A DNA stretch of 38,701 bases from Microbacteriaceae bacterium (GTDB lineage Bacteria > Actinomycetota > Actinomycetes > Actinomycetales > Microbacteriaceae), in the NCBI GenBank assembly GCA_025463565.1, contig JAODAT010000045.1, positions 1 to 38,701 of the forward strand. Direction: 5' to 3'. The notes under the pieces were generated by a model. The model ran no database searches, was not told the origin of the DNA, and saw only the letters and a program-made list of their open reading frames with translations. The translations under genes were made by a program, and so were the position numbers. Shown piece by piece: positions 8,526-17,207 of the stretch. Each line of letters starts with the position of its first letter. The stretch's first letter is position 1.

Positions 8526-8644
8526 TCTGTCGCGGCGGGAGATACGCGCGCCTCAGTCTGTCGCGGCGGGAGATACGCGCGCTGCCGTCTATCCTGGCGG
8601 GAGATACGCGCGCTTCTTTCTGTCGCGGCGGGAGATACGCGCGC
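8526..8644. repeat. Four direct repeats of 26 bp at exact 31-bp spacing
   Basis: Copies lie at 8526-8551, 8557-8582, 8588-8613 and 8619-8644. Each starts TCTGTCGCGGCGGG and ends AGATACGCGCGC; copy 3 has two changes (TCTATCCTGGCGGG). They are separated by exactly 5 bp of differing sequence (CTCAG, TGCCG, TTCTT). The period is close to three helical turns. The array fills most of the gap between the 2TM gene and the MFS terminator (8514-8797, the longest gene-free stretch in the window). No coding sequence is supported here. Confidence 0.9.
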
Positions 8645-8666
8645 TCGCGGCGGCGCTGTGAGCACT

Positions 8667-8702
8667 CGGAGGGAGGCACGCCTCCCGCCGTGATGTGTTT
8701 TT
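8667..8702 (+). terminator. Possible terminator of the 2TM gene
   Basis: GGGAGGC (8671-8677) pairs with GCCTCCC (8680-8686), extended by CGG/CCG across one mismatch. A TTTTT tract at 8698-8702 lies some 8 bp after the stem, which is far for a classical terminator. Support is moderate. Confidence 0.35.
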
Positions 8703-8743
8703 GGCGTCCGCGACACCGCGCGACCTGAAAAGGCATCCCGAGA

Positions 8744-8787
8744 CACAAAAAGGGGGAGCCGCGGATGTCGCGGCTCACCCTTTTGTG
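8744..8787 (-). terminator. Intrinsic terminator of the MFS gene
   Basis: A long hairpin lies 10 bp beyond the MFS stop codon. The arms, 8744-8763 and 8769-8787, pair over 18-19 bp with one bulge or mismatch (GAGCCGCG against CGCGGCTC, CACAAAA against TTTTGTG) around a 5-base loop. Read on the minus strand the 3' arm ends in a T-run. The AT-rich stem base would let it work in both directions. Confidence 0.8.
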
Positions 8788-8797
8788 CTGCGTTCGA

Positions 8798-10447
8798 CTA
8801 CTTCAGCGCGGGCTCGGCATCAAGGTCATCAATCAAATCCGAGTCGCCGACCAGCTGCGAGTCGGACTCGCGGATGACGACATCCGTGCTGCCGATGACC
8901 GGCACGCTCTCGGGGAGCGCGTCACGGTCGAGCGTGGTGGCGAGCGGCTTCTCGACGACGAAGACCAGCAGCACGGTCGCGATCAGCATGATCGGCACCA
9001 TGTAGAGGAACACCGGGGTGAGAGCGTCGTTGTACGCGCCGACGATGATGTTGCGCACCGCGGCCGGCAAGCTCCTCACCAGGTCGGGGGTGAACGAGTT
9101 CGTGCTGCCCGATCCCGACCCACCGGCGGGAAGCCGGTCGGCCAGCAGCGAGGTGAGCCGCGACGCGAACAGTGTTCCCACGACAGCCGACCCGAGGGAC
9201 GCACCGATCTGGCGGAAGTAGTTGTTCGACGCCGTGGCCGTTCCCACCTCGCGCAGTGGGAACGAGTTCTGCACGATCAGGATGAGGATCTGCATACACA
9301 TGCCGAGCCCGAGGCCCATGATGGCGAGGTAGGCGCACAGCACCCAGACCGGCAGCGACGGGGTCATCGTGGAGAGCAGGAACAGCGCGACAGCGGTGAT
9401 GGCCGTTCCGACGATCGGCAGCCACTTGTACCGCCCGGTGCGGCTCACCAGCTGCCCGGCGCCGATCGAGGTGAGCAGCAGCGCCGCCATCATCGGAATC
9501 ATCAGAAGCCCGGCCTGGGTCGCGTTGACCCCGGTCACCATCTGCAGATAGGTCGGCAGGTAGGCGAGTGCACCAAACATCGCAACGCCGATGATGAGAC
9601 CGGAGATGGTCGTGAGGTTGAAGTTGCGGTCCCTGAACAGGTGCAGCGGCATGATCGGCTCGGCCGCCCTGCGCTCCACCATCACGAACGCGAAGGCCGC
9701 GACGACGGTGCCCGCGATGAGGGCGATGATCTGGATGGAGTCCCAGGCATAGGTGGTGCCGCCCCAGGTGCTGAGCAGCACGAGACCCGTCGAGGCCAGC
9801 GCGAGCAGCACCATGCCGGTGAAGTCGATGCGCGGCTTCGAGTTGGTGCCTTTCGGCAGCTTGAGGAAGGCGACGGCCGAGATGATGGCGAGGATGCCGA
9901 GCGGGATGTTCATCCAGAGACCCCAACGCCAGCCCGGCCCCTCGGTGAACCAGCCGCCGAGCAGCGGGCCGGCGACGGAAGACAGCGCGAAGACGCCGCC
10001 CATGATGCCCATGTAGCGGCCGCGCTCGCGGGCCGGCACGACATCCGCGATGATCGCCTGCGACAGGATCATCAACCCACCGCCGCCGAGACCCTGGATG
10101 GCGCGACCGACGATGAGCTGCGTCATCGTGTCGGACATGCCGCCGACGATCGAGCCGACGATGAACAGCGAGATCGCGGCGATGAACAGGCCCTTGCGGC
10201 CGATCAGGTCGCCGAGCTTGCCGTACACCGGCAGCATGATCGTCGAGGCGAGAATGTATGCGGTGGTGACCCAGAGCATCTCGTTCACGCCGTGCAGCTC
10301 GCCGACGATGGTCGGCAGTGCGGTGGAGAAGATCGTCTGGTCGAGCGATGCGAGAAGCATCGTCACCATGAGGCCGGCGAAGACCAGCAGGATGCCGCGC
10401 TTGCGCACGGACTCCGCGGTCGGCGCCGGGGTGATTGCGGTTGTCAT
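8798..10447 (-). CDS. MFS drug efflux transporter, DHA2 (14-TM) family
   Basis: 549 residues with about 14 hydrophobic helices. The first helix region carries LLASLDQTIFSTALPTIVGE, typical of EmrB/QacA-type proton antiporters. Motif A is GKLGDLIGRKG and motif C lies in SSVAGPLLGGWF. The last about 50 residues are a soluble, acidic tail. It is translated from the ATG at 10447, overlapping the TetR stop by one base (TAATG), so regulator and pump are coupled. Substrates cannot be read from the sequence; members usually export hydrophobic cations or antibiotics. Confidence 0.92.
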   Translation of the reverse strand: MTTAITPAPTAESVRKRGILLVFAGLMVTMLLASLDQTIFSTALPTIVGELHGVNEMLWVTTAYILASTIMLPVYGKLGDLIGRKGLFIAAISLFIVGSIVGGMSDTMTQLIVGRAIQGLGGGGLMILSQAIIADVVPARERGRYMGIMGGVFALSSVAGPLLGGWFTEGPGWRWGLWMNIPLGILAIISAVAFLKLPKGTNSKPRIDFTGMVLLALASTGLVLLSTWGGTTYAWDSIQIIALIAGTVVAAFAFVMVERRAAEPIMPLHLFRDRNFNLTTISGLIIGVAMFGALAYLPTYLQMVTGVNATQAGLLMIPMMAALLLTSIGAGQLVSRTGRYKWLPIVGTAITAVALFLLSTMTPSLPVWVLCAYLAIMGLGLGMCMQILILIVQNSFPLREVGTATASNNYFRQIGASLGSAVVGTLFASRLTSLLADRLPAGGSGSGSTNSFTPDLVRSLPAAVRNIIVGAYNDALTPVFLYMVPIMLIATVLLVFVVEKPLATTLDRDALPESVPVIGSTDVVIRESDSQLVGDSDLIDDLDAEPALK

Positions 10448-11082
10448 TACAGTCTTTCTTTCGTGTCGTTCACGAGCGAGATCGCTCGTGCGGTTATTTC
10501 GTCCTGAGATTCACGGCCGCCGGCCGCCATCCAGCTTTTGAGCGTGGCGCGCAGTGCGCCGCCGCAGATCGTCAGCACCAGTTCGGCGCTCGTACGGAGT
10601 TCGTCGGGGTCCTGGCCGCCGAACCGGCCACTGCCCGCGAGAATCGCCTCGATCGCCTCGATGAGCTGGCCGCTGACCGCCGCGAACTGGTCGAACTGGC
10701 GCGTCAGCAGCTGGGGGTACTTCTTCGCCAGCTTCATGCGCGACTTCTGCACGCCGTGGTCGGGCAGGCGGGAGCCCATCGCTGCGGCCAGCACACTGAC
10801 GACGGCGGTGACGACGTCTCCGCCGTCGTACTCCGTGACCTTCTGGTTGATGGCCGCGGTCGCGATCGCCGGATCCTGCACCCCCAGGATGGCGTCTTCC
10901 TTGCTGTCGAAGTAGTTGAAGAAGGTGCGCGGTGACACGTTCGCGGCCGCGCTGATGGCGTCGACGGTCGCGTGCTCGATGCCGTCGGCGAGCGCGATCT
11001 CGACCGCGGCCTCTTCGAGGCGTGCGCGGGTCTCCTCGCGTTTGCGCTCGCGCAGCCCGATCGGCGCGTCAAAAGTTTGCAT
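10447..11082 (-). CDS. TetR-family repressor of the MFS pump
   Basis: 211 residues. The N-terminal HTH is typical of TetR (IEHATVDAISAAANVSPRTF followed by FNYFDSKEDAI). The C-terminal ligand domain is helical and not assignable to a known ligand. It is the first gene of the regulator-pump operon. The ATG at 11082 has no clear Shine-Dalgarno sequence and lies 6 bp after a -10-like AATAAT, so a leaderless mRNA is likely. A strong palindrome in its own promoter points to autoregulation of both genes. Confidence 0.88.
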   Translation of the reverse strand: MQTFDAPIGLRERKREETRARLEEAAVEIALADGIEHATVDAISAAANVSPRTFFNYFDSKEDAILGVQDPAIATAAINQKVTEYDGGDVVTAVVSVLAAAMGSRLPDHGVQKSRMKLAKKYPQLLTRQFDQFAAVSGQLIEAIEAILAGSGRFGGQDPDELRTSAELVLTICGGALRATLKSWMAAGGRESQDEITARAISLVNDTKERL

Positions 11083-11088
11083 TCCTGA

Positions 11089-11122
11089 ATTATTGCATCA
11101 ACTGCAGTTTTTCACAACTGCA
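11089..11122 (-). promoter_or_regulatory. TetR-MFS promoter with TetR operator
   Basis: On the minus strand -35 TTGTGA (11117-11112) and -10 AATAAT (11094-11089) are 17 bp apart, and the TetR ATG begins 6 bp further on. An inverted repeat, TGCAGTT (11103-11109), 6-base spacer, AACTGCA (11116-11122), covers the -35 and the spacer. Further TGCA half-sites follow at 11129 and 11152. This is the expected position for a TetR autorepressor site. Confidence 0.75.
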
Positions 11123-11184
11123 CTATTGCAGAGGCGCAGTTTTGCATAGGGTGCAAGCGGAATGCGGCGGACGCCGCTTCGACA

Positions 11185-11221
11185 AGCTCAGCGACCGAGG
11201 CTTAGCTCAGCGACCGAGGCT
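11185..11221. repeat. 18-bp tandem repeat next to a REP-like element
   Basis: AGCTCAGCGACCGAGGCT occurs at 11185-11202 and 11204-11221, one base apart. The second copy contains the end of the CitE-like gene. The stretch CTTCGACAAGCTCAGCGACC at 11177-11196 resembles short extragenic repeats seen in many actinobacterial genomes (from memory). Confidence 0.6.
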
Positions 11222-12010
11222 GCCGAGTAGCCTTCGCGCCTGCCGCAGCAGCGGCTCGTCGATCATCCGGCCCTCGTAGGAGAACACCCCACGGCCGGCC
11301 ACAGTCGCGGCCTCGAGCACACCATTCGCCCAGCGAATCGACTCCTCCGACGGCTCGAACGCGCCACGGATGACCTCGGCCTGGCTCGGATGGATGCACA
11401 TGCTGCCTGCAAAGCCGGACGCGGCGGCATCCTCCGCCTCCGCCCGAAGCCCATCGATGTCGGCGATCGCCATGTGCACGGTGTCGAACGCCACCTTGCC
11501 TTCGCTCGCCGAAGAGATGAGCACTGTCGCCCGAGCGAAGCGCGCGTAGTCGCGGTAGCTGCCGTCTGCGAACCGGCTCGACGTGCCACCGAGCGCCGCA
11601 ACGAGGTCTTCGGCGCCCCAGGTGAGTGCGACCACGCCGTCAATGGCGGCGAGGAGACCCGCGTTGCGCACGCCCAGCGGACTCTCGCAGATGGCGATCA
11701 CGTCGAATCCGCGCAGGGGCTCGAGGTCGGCGGCGGTCTCCGCTTTCGCGAGCATCACGGTGCGGTAATCGGTGCGGTGAAGCGCGGCGAGATCCGCCTC
11801 GAGCAGACCGGTCGACAGCGGGTTGACCCGCACGATCGTGCGGGCGGGGTCGAGGGATGACCCTGCCAGCGCCTCGCGTGCTGCCGGCTTCGCGTCGAGG
11901 CCGACGGCATCCTCCAGGTCCAGGATCACCGAATCGCCTGCGGCGACGGCCTTTTCGTAGCGATCGGGCCGATCTGCTGGGCAGAACAGCAGTGCCGGGC
12001 CGGTGATCAT
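11207..12010 (-). CDS. CitE-like HpcH/HpaI family lyase
   Basis: 267 residues with the CitE-like TIM barrel: LLFCPADRPDRYEKA at the N-terminus, VILDLEDAVG (metal/acid residues), TIVRVNP, AICESPLGVRNAG, LTWGAEDL and MCIHPSQAEVI. These proteins cleave or hydrolyse 3-hydroxyacyl-CoA thioesters (citramalyl-CoA or HMG-CoA-like). No citrate lyase alpha or gamma subunit is present, so it is a stand-alone lyase. The ATG overlaps the MaoC stop (ATGA). As last gene of the carboxylase operon it occupies the place of mycobacterial Rv2498c. A lyase step on a branched 3-hydroxyacyl-CoA in leucine breakdown is the likely role. Confidence 0.88.
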   Translation of the reverse strand: MITGPALLFCPADRPDRYEKAVAAGDSVILDLEDAVGLDAKPAAREALAGSSLDPARTIVRVNPLSTGLLEADLAALHRTDYRTVMLAKAETAADLEPLRGFDVIAICESPLGVRNAGLLAAIDGVVALTWGAEDLVAALGGTSSRFADGSYRDYARFARATVLISSASEGKVAFDTVHMAIADIDGLRAEAEDAAASGFAGSMCIHPSQAEVIRGAFEPSEESIRWANGVLEAATVAGRGVFSYEGRMIDEPLLRQARRLLGSLGR

Positions 12011-12489
12011 GACGCCTCCGCCGGCAGGCAGAGCATGAGGGTCGACCGTTTCGCCACGGCCACCACCTCGCCATGCTGGTTCTTCGCGATGTGCTCAAAC
12101 TCGAGAACCCCCTGGCCCTGGCGACTCTTCGACAACCGCTTGGACAGCACCCTGGTCTCGGAATACATCGTGTCGCCGGCGTGCATCGGGTGCGGGAAGC
12201 TCACATCGCTGAAGCCCAGGTTCGCCACGATGGTGCCCTGGGTGAGTTGCGCGACCGAGGTTCCCACGAGCGTCGACAACGTGAACATGCTGTTGATGAG
12301 CCGCTCGCCGAACTCGGTGCCCTTCGACCATTCGGCATCGAGGTGCAGGGATTGCGTGTTCATGGTGAGGGTAGTGAACAGCACGTTGTCGGCCTCGGTG
12401 ACCGTGCGGCCGGGGCTGTGCACGTAGACGGCGGTCTCGTCGAACTCCTCGAAGTAGAGCCCGCGTTGCACGATACGTCGTTCACTCAT
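12007..12489 (-). CDS. MaoC-family enoyl-CoA hydratase
   Basis: 160 residues from the ATG at 12489 ([16 protein letters not shown]), which overlaps the biotin carboxylase stop by 8 bp. An in-frame start five codons upstream (12504) lies deeper in the carboxylase gene and is less likely. It is a single hot-dog domain ([39 protein letters not shown]) resembling the MaoC-like proteins of branched-chain acyl-CoA operons (Rv2499c type). It probably hydrates the carboxylated enoyl-CoA made by the two upstream gene products and passes it to the CitE-like lyase. Confidence 0.85.
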   Translation of the reverse strand: MSERRIVQRGLYFEEFDETAVYVHSPGRTVTEADNVLFTTLTMNTQSLHLDAEWSKGTEFGERLINSMFTLSTLVGTSVAQLTQGTIVANLGFSDVSFPHPMHAGDTMYSETRVLSKRLSKSRQGQGVLEFEHIAKNQHGEVVAVAKRSTLMLCLPAEAS

Positions 12490-14401
12490 CGGTGTTCCCC
12501 TCAATGGTCGCGACCACCTGGTCGCCGGTCACCTGGTCGCCGAGCTGCACCAGCAGCGAGACGATGCCGGGGCCGGATGCCTTCAACACGTGCTCCATCT
12601 TCATCGCCTCGATGCTCAGCACCGGGTCACCGGCCTGCACCGGCGCGCCGTCCTCGGCGAACACGGCCACGACCGATCCCGGCATCGGAGAGCGCAGCTC
12701 CGGGTTCGCGCCCGCCACCGCGCTGATCGCCCGCTCGAACCTCAGATCGGTGATGGTCCAGGCCGCGCCGTCCTGCGCGAGTGAAAGCCGGTCATCCTTC
12801 CGCGCGAAACGGAACCTGGTCGACGTGTCGCCGATGCGCACCCGCGCGGTCGAACCGTCCAGTTCGACCGTGCCGTCGCCGGCGAGAAGGGACACTGTCG
12901 CCGTCTCGTCGCCCGACCTCAGCCGGTAGACGGATGCCGCGGGCGCGCCCACCCGCCAGCCGTCGTGCCGGGCCCACGGCCCGGCATCGGGTCGGGTGCC
13001 GAGCGCGTCGAGGATCATTGCGGCAGCGACGAAGTCGGGGGCGCGGAACGCGAGAGTGTCGAGGGTGCGCTCGATCAGTTCGGTGTCGAGGCGGCCGGCC
13101 ACGACATCCGGTTTGGCCAGCAGCAGTTTCAGAAACTCGACGTTGTTGGTGATCCCCAACGTCACCGTGTCGTCGAGTGCGGCCTGAAGGCGCTGGATGG
13201 CGGATGCCCGGTCGGGCGCCCACGCGATCACCTTCGCGAGCATCGGGTCGTAGTCCGAGGAGACGGTCAGCCCGTCGAGGAGTGCACTGTCGACCCGGAT
13301 GCCGTCGCCGCTCGGTTCGACCAGCGAGAGCACAGTGCCGCCGGTGGGCAGGAAGCCGCGCGGCGGATCCTCCGCGTAGACCCGTGCTTCGATGGCGTGC
13401 CCGGTGAGCACTACATCGTCCTGGCCGAAGTCGAGAGACTCCCCCGCAGCGATGCGCAGCTGCCACTCGACCAGGTCGATGCCGGTCACCAGCTCGGTCA
13501 CCGGGTGCTCCACCTGCAGCCGGGTGTTCATCTCCATGAAGAAAAACTCGTCGGGCGCGTCGGCGGAGACGATGAATTCGACGGTTCCCGCGCCGCGATA
13601 GGCAACACTCTTCGCCGTGTCGACGGCGGCCTGCCCGATGCGGGCCCTGGTCGCCTCGTCGAGCAGGGCGGACGGCGCCTCCTCGATCACCTTCTGGTGC
13701 CGGCGCTGCAGCGAGCACTCGCGCTCGCCCAAGTGCACGGTGTTGCCCTCGTTGTCGGCGAGCACCTGCACCTCGATATGGCGCGGGTGCTGCACGAAGC
13801 GTTCAATGAACAGGGTGTCGTCGCCGAACGACGACGCCGCTTCACGTCGCGCGGCGGCGATCGCCCCCGCGAGCTCGGACTGCTCGTGCACCAGGTGCAT
13901 GCCCTTGCCGCCGCCGCCCGCCGACGGCTTGATCAGCACCGGGAATCCGATGCCCGGTGCCGCCGCCGCGAGCTGCTCGTCGGTGAGTCCGGGCTCCGAG
14001 AGTCCCGGCACGATCGGCACGTCACGTTTCGACACCTGTGCCTTTGCGCTGATCTTGTCGCCCATGATCTCGAGCGCCTCAACGGACGGACCGATGAAAA
14101 CGATGCCAGCATCGGCGCAGGCCGTTGCGAAGGCCGAGTTCTCGGAGAGGAAACCGTAGCCCGGGTGGATCGCCTCGGCTCCGGTGGCCAGCGCGGCCGC
14201 GATGATCTTGCCCGCGTTGAGGTAGCTGTCCGCCGCGGCGGCCCCGCCGAGCCGAACCGCGACGTCAGCCAGGCGCACGTGTTTGGCATCGGCATCCGCA
14301 TCGCTGTAGACCGCGACCGACCGAATACCGAGCGAGCGCAGAGTGCGGATGACGCGGCAGGCGATCTCGCCCCGGTTGGCGATGAGTACGGTATTGAACA
14401 T
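12482..14401 (-). CDS. Acyl-CoA carboxylase alpha subunit (biotin carboxylase + biotin carrier)
   Basis: 639 residues from the ATG at 14401 ([20 protein letters not shown]), the standard family start. Biotin carboxylase N-domain, ATP-grasp ([38 protein letters not shown]) and C-domain are followed by a linker. A C-terminal biotinyl domain has EAMKMEHVL, with biotin attached at about K601. It lies 5 bp after the beta subunit gene. The layout matches AccA1/methylcrotonyl-CoA carboxylase alpha. Substrate choice is set by the beta subunit; leucine-derived 3-methylcrotonyl-CoA is the best guess from the operon. Confidence 0.93.
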   Translation of the reverse strand: MFNTVLIANRGEIACRVIRTLRSLGIRSVAVYSDADADAKHVRLADVAVRLGGAAAADSYLNAGKIIAAALATGAEAIHPGYGFLSENSAFATACADAGIVFIGPSVEALEIMGDKISAKAQVSKRDVPIVPGLSEPGLTDEQLAAAAPGIGFPVLIKPSAGGGGKGMHLVHEQSELAGAIAAARREAASSFGDDTLFIERFVQHPRHIEVQVLADNEGNTVHLGERECSLQRRHQKVIEEAPSALLDEATRARIGQAAVDTAKSVAYRGAGTVEFIVSADAPDEFFFMEMNTRLQVEHPVTELVTGIDLVEWQLRIAAGESLDFGQDDVVLTGHAIEARVYAEDPPRGFLPTGGTVLSLVEPSGDGIRVDSALLDGLTVSSDYDPMLAKVIAWAPDRASAIQRLQAALDDTVTLGITNNVEFLKLLLAKPDVVAGRLDTELIERTLDTLAFRAPDFVAAAMILDALGTRPDAGPWARHDGWRVGAPAASVYRLRSGDETATVSLLAGDGTVELDGSTARVRIGDTSTRFRFARKDDRLSLAQDGAAWTITDLRFERAISAVAGANPELRSPMPGSVVAVFAEDGAPVQAGDPVLSIEAMKMEHVLKASGPGIVSLLVQLGDQVTGDQVVATIEGNTDE

Positions 14402-14406
14402 CCCGG

Positions 14407-16014
14407 TCACATCCTGAAGATGCCGTAGGAGACGTCGTCCATCGGTGCGCGCGAGCACACGTCGAGAGCCATCCCGACGATGCGGCGCGTGTCGGCCGGG
14501 TCGATGATGCCGTCATCCCAGAGACGCGCGGTCGCGTAGTAGGGGTTGCCCTGCTCCTCGTACTGCTCGAGCACCGGCGCCCTGAACGCGGCCTCATCCT
14601 CGGCCGACCATTCCTTGCCTGACGCCTCGAGTTGGTCGCGTCGCACGGTCGCGAGCACGGACGCTGCCTGTGGCCCGCCCATCACGGAGATGCGGCTGGC
14701 CGGCCAGGTGAACAGGAAGCGCGGCGAATAGGCCCGCCCGCTCATCGAATAGTTGCCGGCGCCGAACGATCCGCCGACGACCACCGTCAGCTTCGGAACC
14801 CGCGCGCAGGCCACGGCGGTCACCATCTTCGCGCCGTGCTTGGCGATGCCGCCGCGCTCGTACTCGCGACCCACCATGAACCCGGTGATGTTCTGCAAAA
14901 AAAGCAGCGGGATCTTGCGCTGGTCGCACAGCTCGATGAAGTGGGCGCCCTTCAGCGCCGACTCGGCGAACAGCACGCCGTTGTTGGCGATGATGCCCAC
15001 GGGATGCCCCTCGATGTGTGCGAAGCCGGTGACGAGGGTCGAGCCGTAGTCGTGCTTGAACTCGTGGAACTCGCTGCCGTCGACCAGCCGGGCGATGATC
15101 TCGCGCGCGTCGTACGGTACCGACAGCTCGGTCGGCACGACCCCGTAGAGCTGGTCGGGATCGACGGTCGGAGCGACCGGCTCGACGACCTCCCAGGCGC
15201 GTTCGCGCGGTGCCGGCAGCTGGGCGACGATGTCCCGCACGATCTGCAGCGCGTGCTCGTCGTCGTCGGCCAGGTGATCGGCGACTCCCGAGTACTTCGT
15301 ATGCGTCACTCCCCCGCCGAGTTCTTCGGCAGAGACCACCTCGCCCGTCGCGGCTTTCACGAGCGGTGGACCGCCGAGGAAGATGGTGCCCTGGCCCCGC
15401 ACGATGATCGTCTCATCGCTCATCGCCGGCACGTATGCGCCGCCGGCCGTGCTCGACCCCATGACCGCGGCGATCTGGGCGATGCCGCGGGCGGACATCC
15501 GCGCTTGGTTATAGAAGATGCGGCCGAAGTGCTCGCGATCAGGGAACACCTCGTCCTGCCGAGGCAGGAAGGCGCCACCGGAGTCGACGAGGTACACGCA
15601 CGGCAAGTCGTTCTCGGAGGCGATCTCCTGGGCCCTGAGGTGCTTCTTCACCGTCATCGGCAGGTAGGTGCCGCCCTTGACCGTTGCATCGTTGCAGACG
15701 ATCATCACCTGCCGGCCGCTCACCAGGCCGATACCGGCGATGACCCCCGCGCCGGGCACCTCATCGTCGTACATGCCGTTCGCGGCGAGTGGCGCGATCT
15801 CGAGAAACGGGCTGCCGCGATCGACGAGATGGTCGATGCGCTCGCGCGGCAGCAGCTTGCCGCGGTCGACGTGGCGCTGCCGCGACGACTCCGGCCCGCC
15901 GAGCGCCGCGGTGGCGAGTCGCTCGCGCAGCTCGGTGACGGCAGCGCGCTGGGCGGCCGCGTTCGCCTGGAACTCGGCATTCGATGGGCGCGCTTCCGTC
16001 GCGAGTCTCTGCAC
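14407..16014 (-). CDS. Acyl-CoA carboxylase beta subunit (methylcrotonyl-CoA carboxylase type)
   Basis: About 535 residues from the GTG at 16014. Two crotonase-fold carboxyltransferase halves are visible: [37 protein letters not shown] and [12 protein letters not shown] in the first; [20 protein letters not shown] and [20 protein letters not shown] in the second. This resembles AccD1/MccB rather than propionyl-CoA carboxylase. The frame opens at a GTG at 16035, but that codon lies inside the operator. A -35/-10 pair places the RNA start at about 16014, and homologues begin near here. It is the first gene of the four-gene operon. Confidence 0.9.
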   Translation of the reverse strand: MQRLATEARPSNAEFQANAAAQRAAVTELRERLATAALGGPESSRQRHVDRGKLLPRERIDHLVDRGSPFLEIAPLAANGMYDDEVPGAGVIAGIGLVSGRQVMIVCNDATVKGGTYLPMTVKKHLRAQEIASENDLPCVYLVDSGGAFLPRQDEVFPDREHFGRIFYNQARMSARGIAQIAAVMGSSTAGGAYVPAMSDETIIVRGQGTIFLGGPPLVKAATGEVVSAEELGGGVTHTKYSGVADHLADDDEHALQIVRDIVAQLPAPRERAWEVVEPVAPTVDPDQLYGVVPTELSVPYDAREIIARLVDGSEFHEFKHDYGSTLVTGFAHIEGHPVGIIANNGVLFAESALKGAHFIELCDQRKIPLLFLQNITGFMVGREYERGGIAKHGAKMVTAVACARVPKLTVVVGGSFGAGNYSMSGRAYSPRFLFTWPASRISVMGGPQAASVLATVRRDQLEASGKEWSAEDEAAFRAPVLEQYEEQGNPYYATARLWDDGIIDPADTRRIVGMALDVCSRAPMDDVSYGIFRM

Positions 16015-16021
16015 GAAATTC

Positions 16022-16050
16022 AGGTTACTGATCACTAACTGAAATGTCCA
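16022..16050 (-). promoter_or_regulatory. Promoter of the carboxylase operon
   Basis: On the minus strand TGGACA (16050-16045) and TAACCT (16027-16022) are separated by 17 bp, and the GTG start begins 7 bp after the -10. This fits a leaderless transcript. The TetR-type operator 16024-16039 overlaps the -10. Confidence 0.6.
16024..16039. promoter_or_regulatory. Operator 1, GTTAC-N6-CTAAC (divergent TetR / carboxylase)
   Basis: GTTACTGATCACTAAC is a 16-bp palindrome broken only by one mismatched pair. It lies between the divergent tetR and carboxylase genes. The same layout occurs twice before the acyl-CoA dehydrogenase gene (30432-30447 and 30459-30474), and the sequence CTAACTGAAAT is shared with the second of those. 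The neighbouring TetR protein is the natural binder. Confidence 0.75.
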
Positions 16051-16058
16051 GATCGCCC

Positions 16059-16064
16059 TATGAT
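16059..16064 (+). promoter_or_regulatory. -10 box of the divergent tetR gene
   Basis: TATGAT lies 7 bp before an in-frame GTG at 16071, which suggests a leaderless tetR transcript. A -35 at about 16036-16041 (TAACTG) would fall inside the operator. Confidence 0.5.
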
Positions 16065-16070
16065 CGAGAC

Positions 16071-16664
16071 GTGGAACAGACCTGGCGCGCGACCGAGAAG
16101 GCGCACCGACGCGAGAAGTACCTCGCCGCCGCCGGCCACCTGTTCGCGGAGCGCGGCTTCCGCGCCGTCTCCATCGAGGAACTCGGTGCCGCCGTCGGCG
16201 TGAGCGGCCCCGCCCTGTACCGCCACTTCGCCAGCAAGGAGGCGATGCTGGTCGAGCTTCTGCTCGATTCCAGCGAGCGCCTGATGGCCGGGTTCGAGGC
16301 CACCGTCGCTGAGGGCGCCCCCGATCTCGACACCCTCCGGAATCTCATCGCCTTCCACGCCGACTTCGCGATCAGCGAGCGCGACGTGATCCGCATCCAG
16401 GACCGCGAGCTGGCCACCCTTCCCGCCGAACCCAATCACCGGGTGCGCGAGGTGCAGCGCCGGTACATCAGCGGCTGGCAGCAGATCCTGGCCCGGCTGC
16501 GGCCGGAGCTCGGGGATGCCGACCTCGAGGTGCGCATGCACGCCGTCTTCGGCGTGCTCAACTCGAGCCCGTACAACGCGAAGCTCGATGCCGCGATCGA
16601 CGTACGAGCGGTACTCGCCGAGACCGCCCTGGCGACGCTGCTCGGAGTCGTGCCCGAGCTTTGA
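16071..16664 (+). CDS. TetR-family regulator of the acyl-CoA carboxylase operon (BkaR/LiuR-like role)
   Basis: 197 residues from the GTG at 16071, or 206 from an ATG at 16044 that lacks a ribosome-binding site and abuts the operator. The HTH is [20 protein letters not shown] followed by [10 protein letters not shown]. The C-terminal domain is helical with an Arg/Glu-rich segment. It is divergent from the carboxylase operon. In mycobacteria a TetR regulator (BkaR, Rv2506) sits beside the same gene set and represses it. Equivalence rests on position and operator sharing, not on alignment. The ligand is probably an acyl-CoA of the pathway. Confidence 0.85.
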   Translation: MEQTWRATEKAHRREKYLAAAGHLFAERGFRAVSIEELGAAVGVSGPALYRHFASKEAMLVELLLDSSERLMAGFEATVAEGAPDLDTLRNLIAFHADFAISERDVIRIQDRELATLPAEPNHRVREVQRRYISGWQQILARLRPELGDADLEVRMHAVFGVLNSSPYNAKLDAAIDVRAVLAETALATLLGVVPEL

Positions 16665-16702
16665 GAGCGTGCGACCGTCTGCGGGCACGGTACTGTTCGG
16701 CC

Positions 16703-17113
16703 ATGCTCACCGGAATCAATCCGCTGCTCAGCGGCGAACTACTGCTCCACCTCGACGCGATGGGTCATTCGGACTCGGTGGTCGTGGCTGACGCGCACTT
16801 CCCCGCCGCGCGGATCGGTGCGCGGGTGGTCACGCTTCCCGGTACCAGCGCGCCCGAGGCGGTGGCGGCGATTCGCACCGTGCTGCCTCTAGATGAACCT
16901 CGGGCTCTAGACCTGATGCGCACGGCGGACGGGGTGGTCGTCGCCGTGCAACTCGCGCTGATCAACGCGGCCGGGGTTGAGCCTGAGGGGTGGGGAACCG
17001 TCGAACGGCAGGAGTTCTACCACCTGGCGGCCGCCGCGTTCCTCATCGTCCGCACGGGCGAGACGCGGCCCTACGGCAACGCACTGCTGCGCAAGGGCCT
17101 CGTCACAGCCTGA
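16703..17113 (+). CDS. fucU: FucU/RbsD-family sugar mutarotase (L-fucose mutarotase-like)
   Basis: 136 residues from the ATG at 16703; the frame stays open upstream but the family starts at MLTGINPLLSGELL. Conserved motifs are EMGH-like LDAMGHSDSVVVADAHFPA (catalytic His) and, at the C-terminus, FLIVRTGETRPYGNALLRKG, the FucU signature with Tyr and Asn. The enzyme interconverts sugar anomers. It lies 39 bp after tetR with a -10-like TACTGT (16691-16696) 6 bp before the ATG, which suggests its own leaderless promoter. It is 94 bp before the FucI-like gene, which supports a 6-deoxyhexose or related sugar as the local substrate. Confidence 0.8.
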   Translation: MLTGINPLLSGELLLHLDAMGHSDSVVVADAHFPAARIGARVVTLPGTSAPEAVAAIRTVLPLDEPRALDLMRTADGVVVAVQLALINAAGVEPEGWGTVERQEFYHLAAAAFLIVRTGETRPYGNALLRKGLVTA

Positions 17114-17150
17114 TTCCCTGCACGAAAACGCGACTTGGGTGGATTTGTGA

Positions 17151-17179
17151 GAAATCGATTGCTTAAGAAATCGATTGCT
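17151..17179. promoter_or_regulatory. Two LacI-type operators O1 and O2 before the isomerase operon
   Basis: GAAATCGATTGCT occurs twice, at 17151-17163 and 17167-17179, with 16-bp period. Each has the palindromic core AATCGATT with the central CG typical of LacI-family sites. Matching sites are at 29267-29274 and 30391-30398. The RBS AAGGAGG (17197-17203) and ATG follow. Confidence 0.8.
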
Positions 17180-17207
17180 GGCATGCTGATGCTGTCAAGG
17201 AGGACAC

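Noticed and set aside
8526-8644. CRISPR array
   Set aside because: Repeats are separated by only 5 bp, so there are no spacers of usable length, and no cas gene is present.
8444-8778. Small Arg-rich proteins encoded by the repeat array
   Set aside because: Frames of about 100 codons arise from translating the 31-bp repeat and lack start-site signals or a plausible fold.
8765-10507. Long open frame on the plus strand opposite the MFS gene
   Set aside because: Its translation is Arg/His/Asp-rich low-complexity sequence with no domain, and the opposite strand encodes a clear 14-TM transporter. It is a high-GC shadow frame.
12965-14428. 487-codon plus-strand frame opposite the biotin carboxylase gene
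   Set aside because: Composition is Arg/Gly/His-biased with no recognisable motif; the minus strand has every motif of a biotin carboxylase.
14632-16038. 468-codon plus-strand frame opposite the carboxyltransferase gene
   Set aside because: Same bias and no domain; the minus-strand gene is certain.
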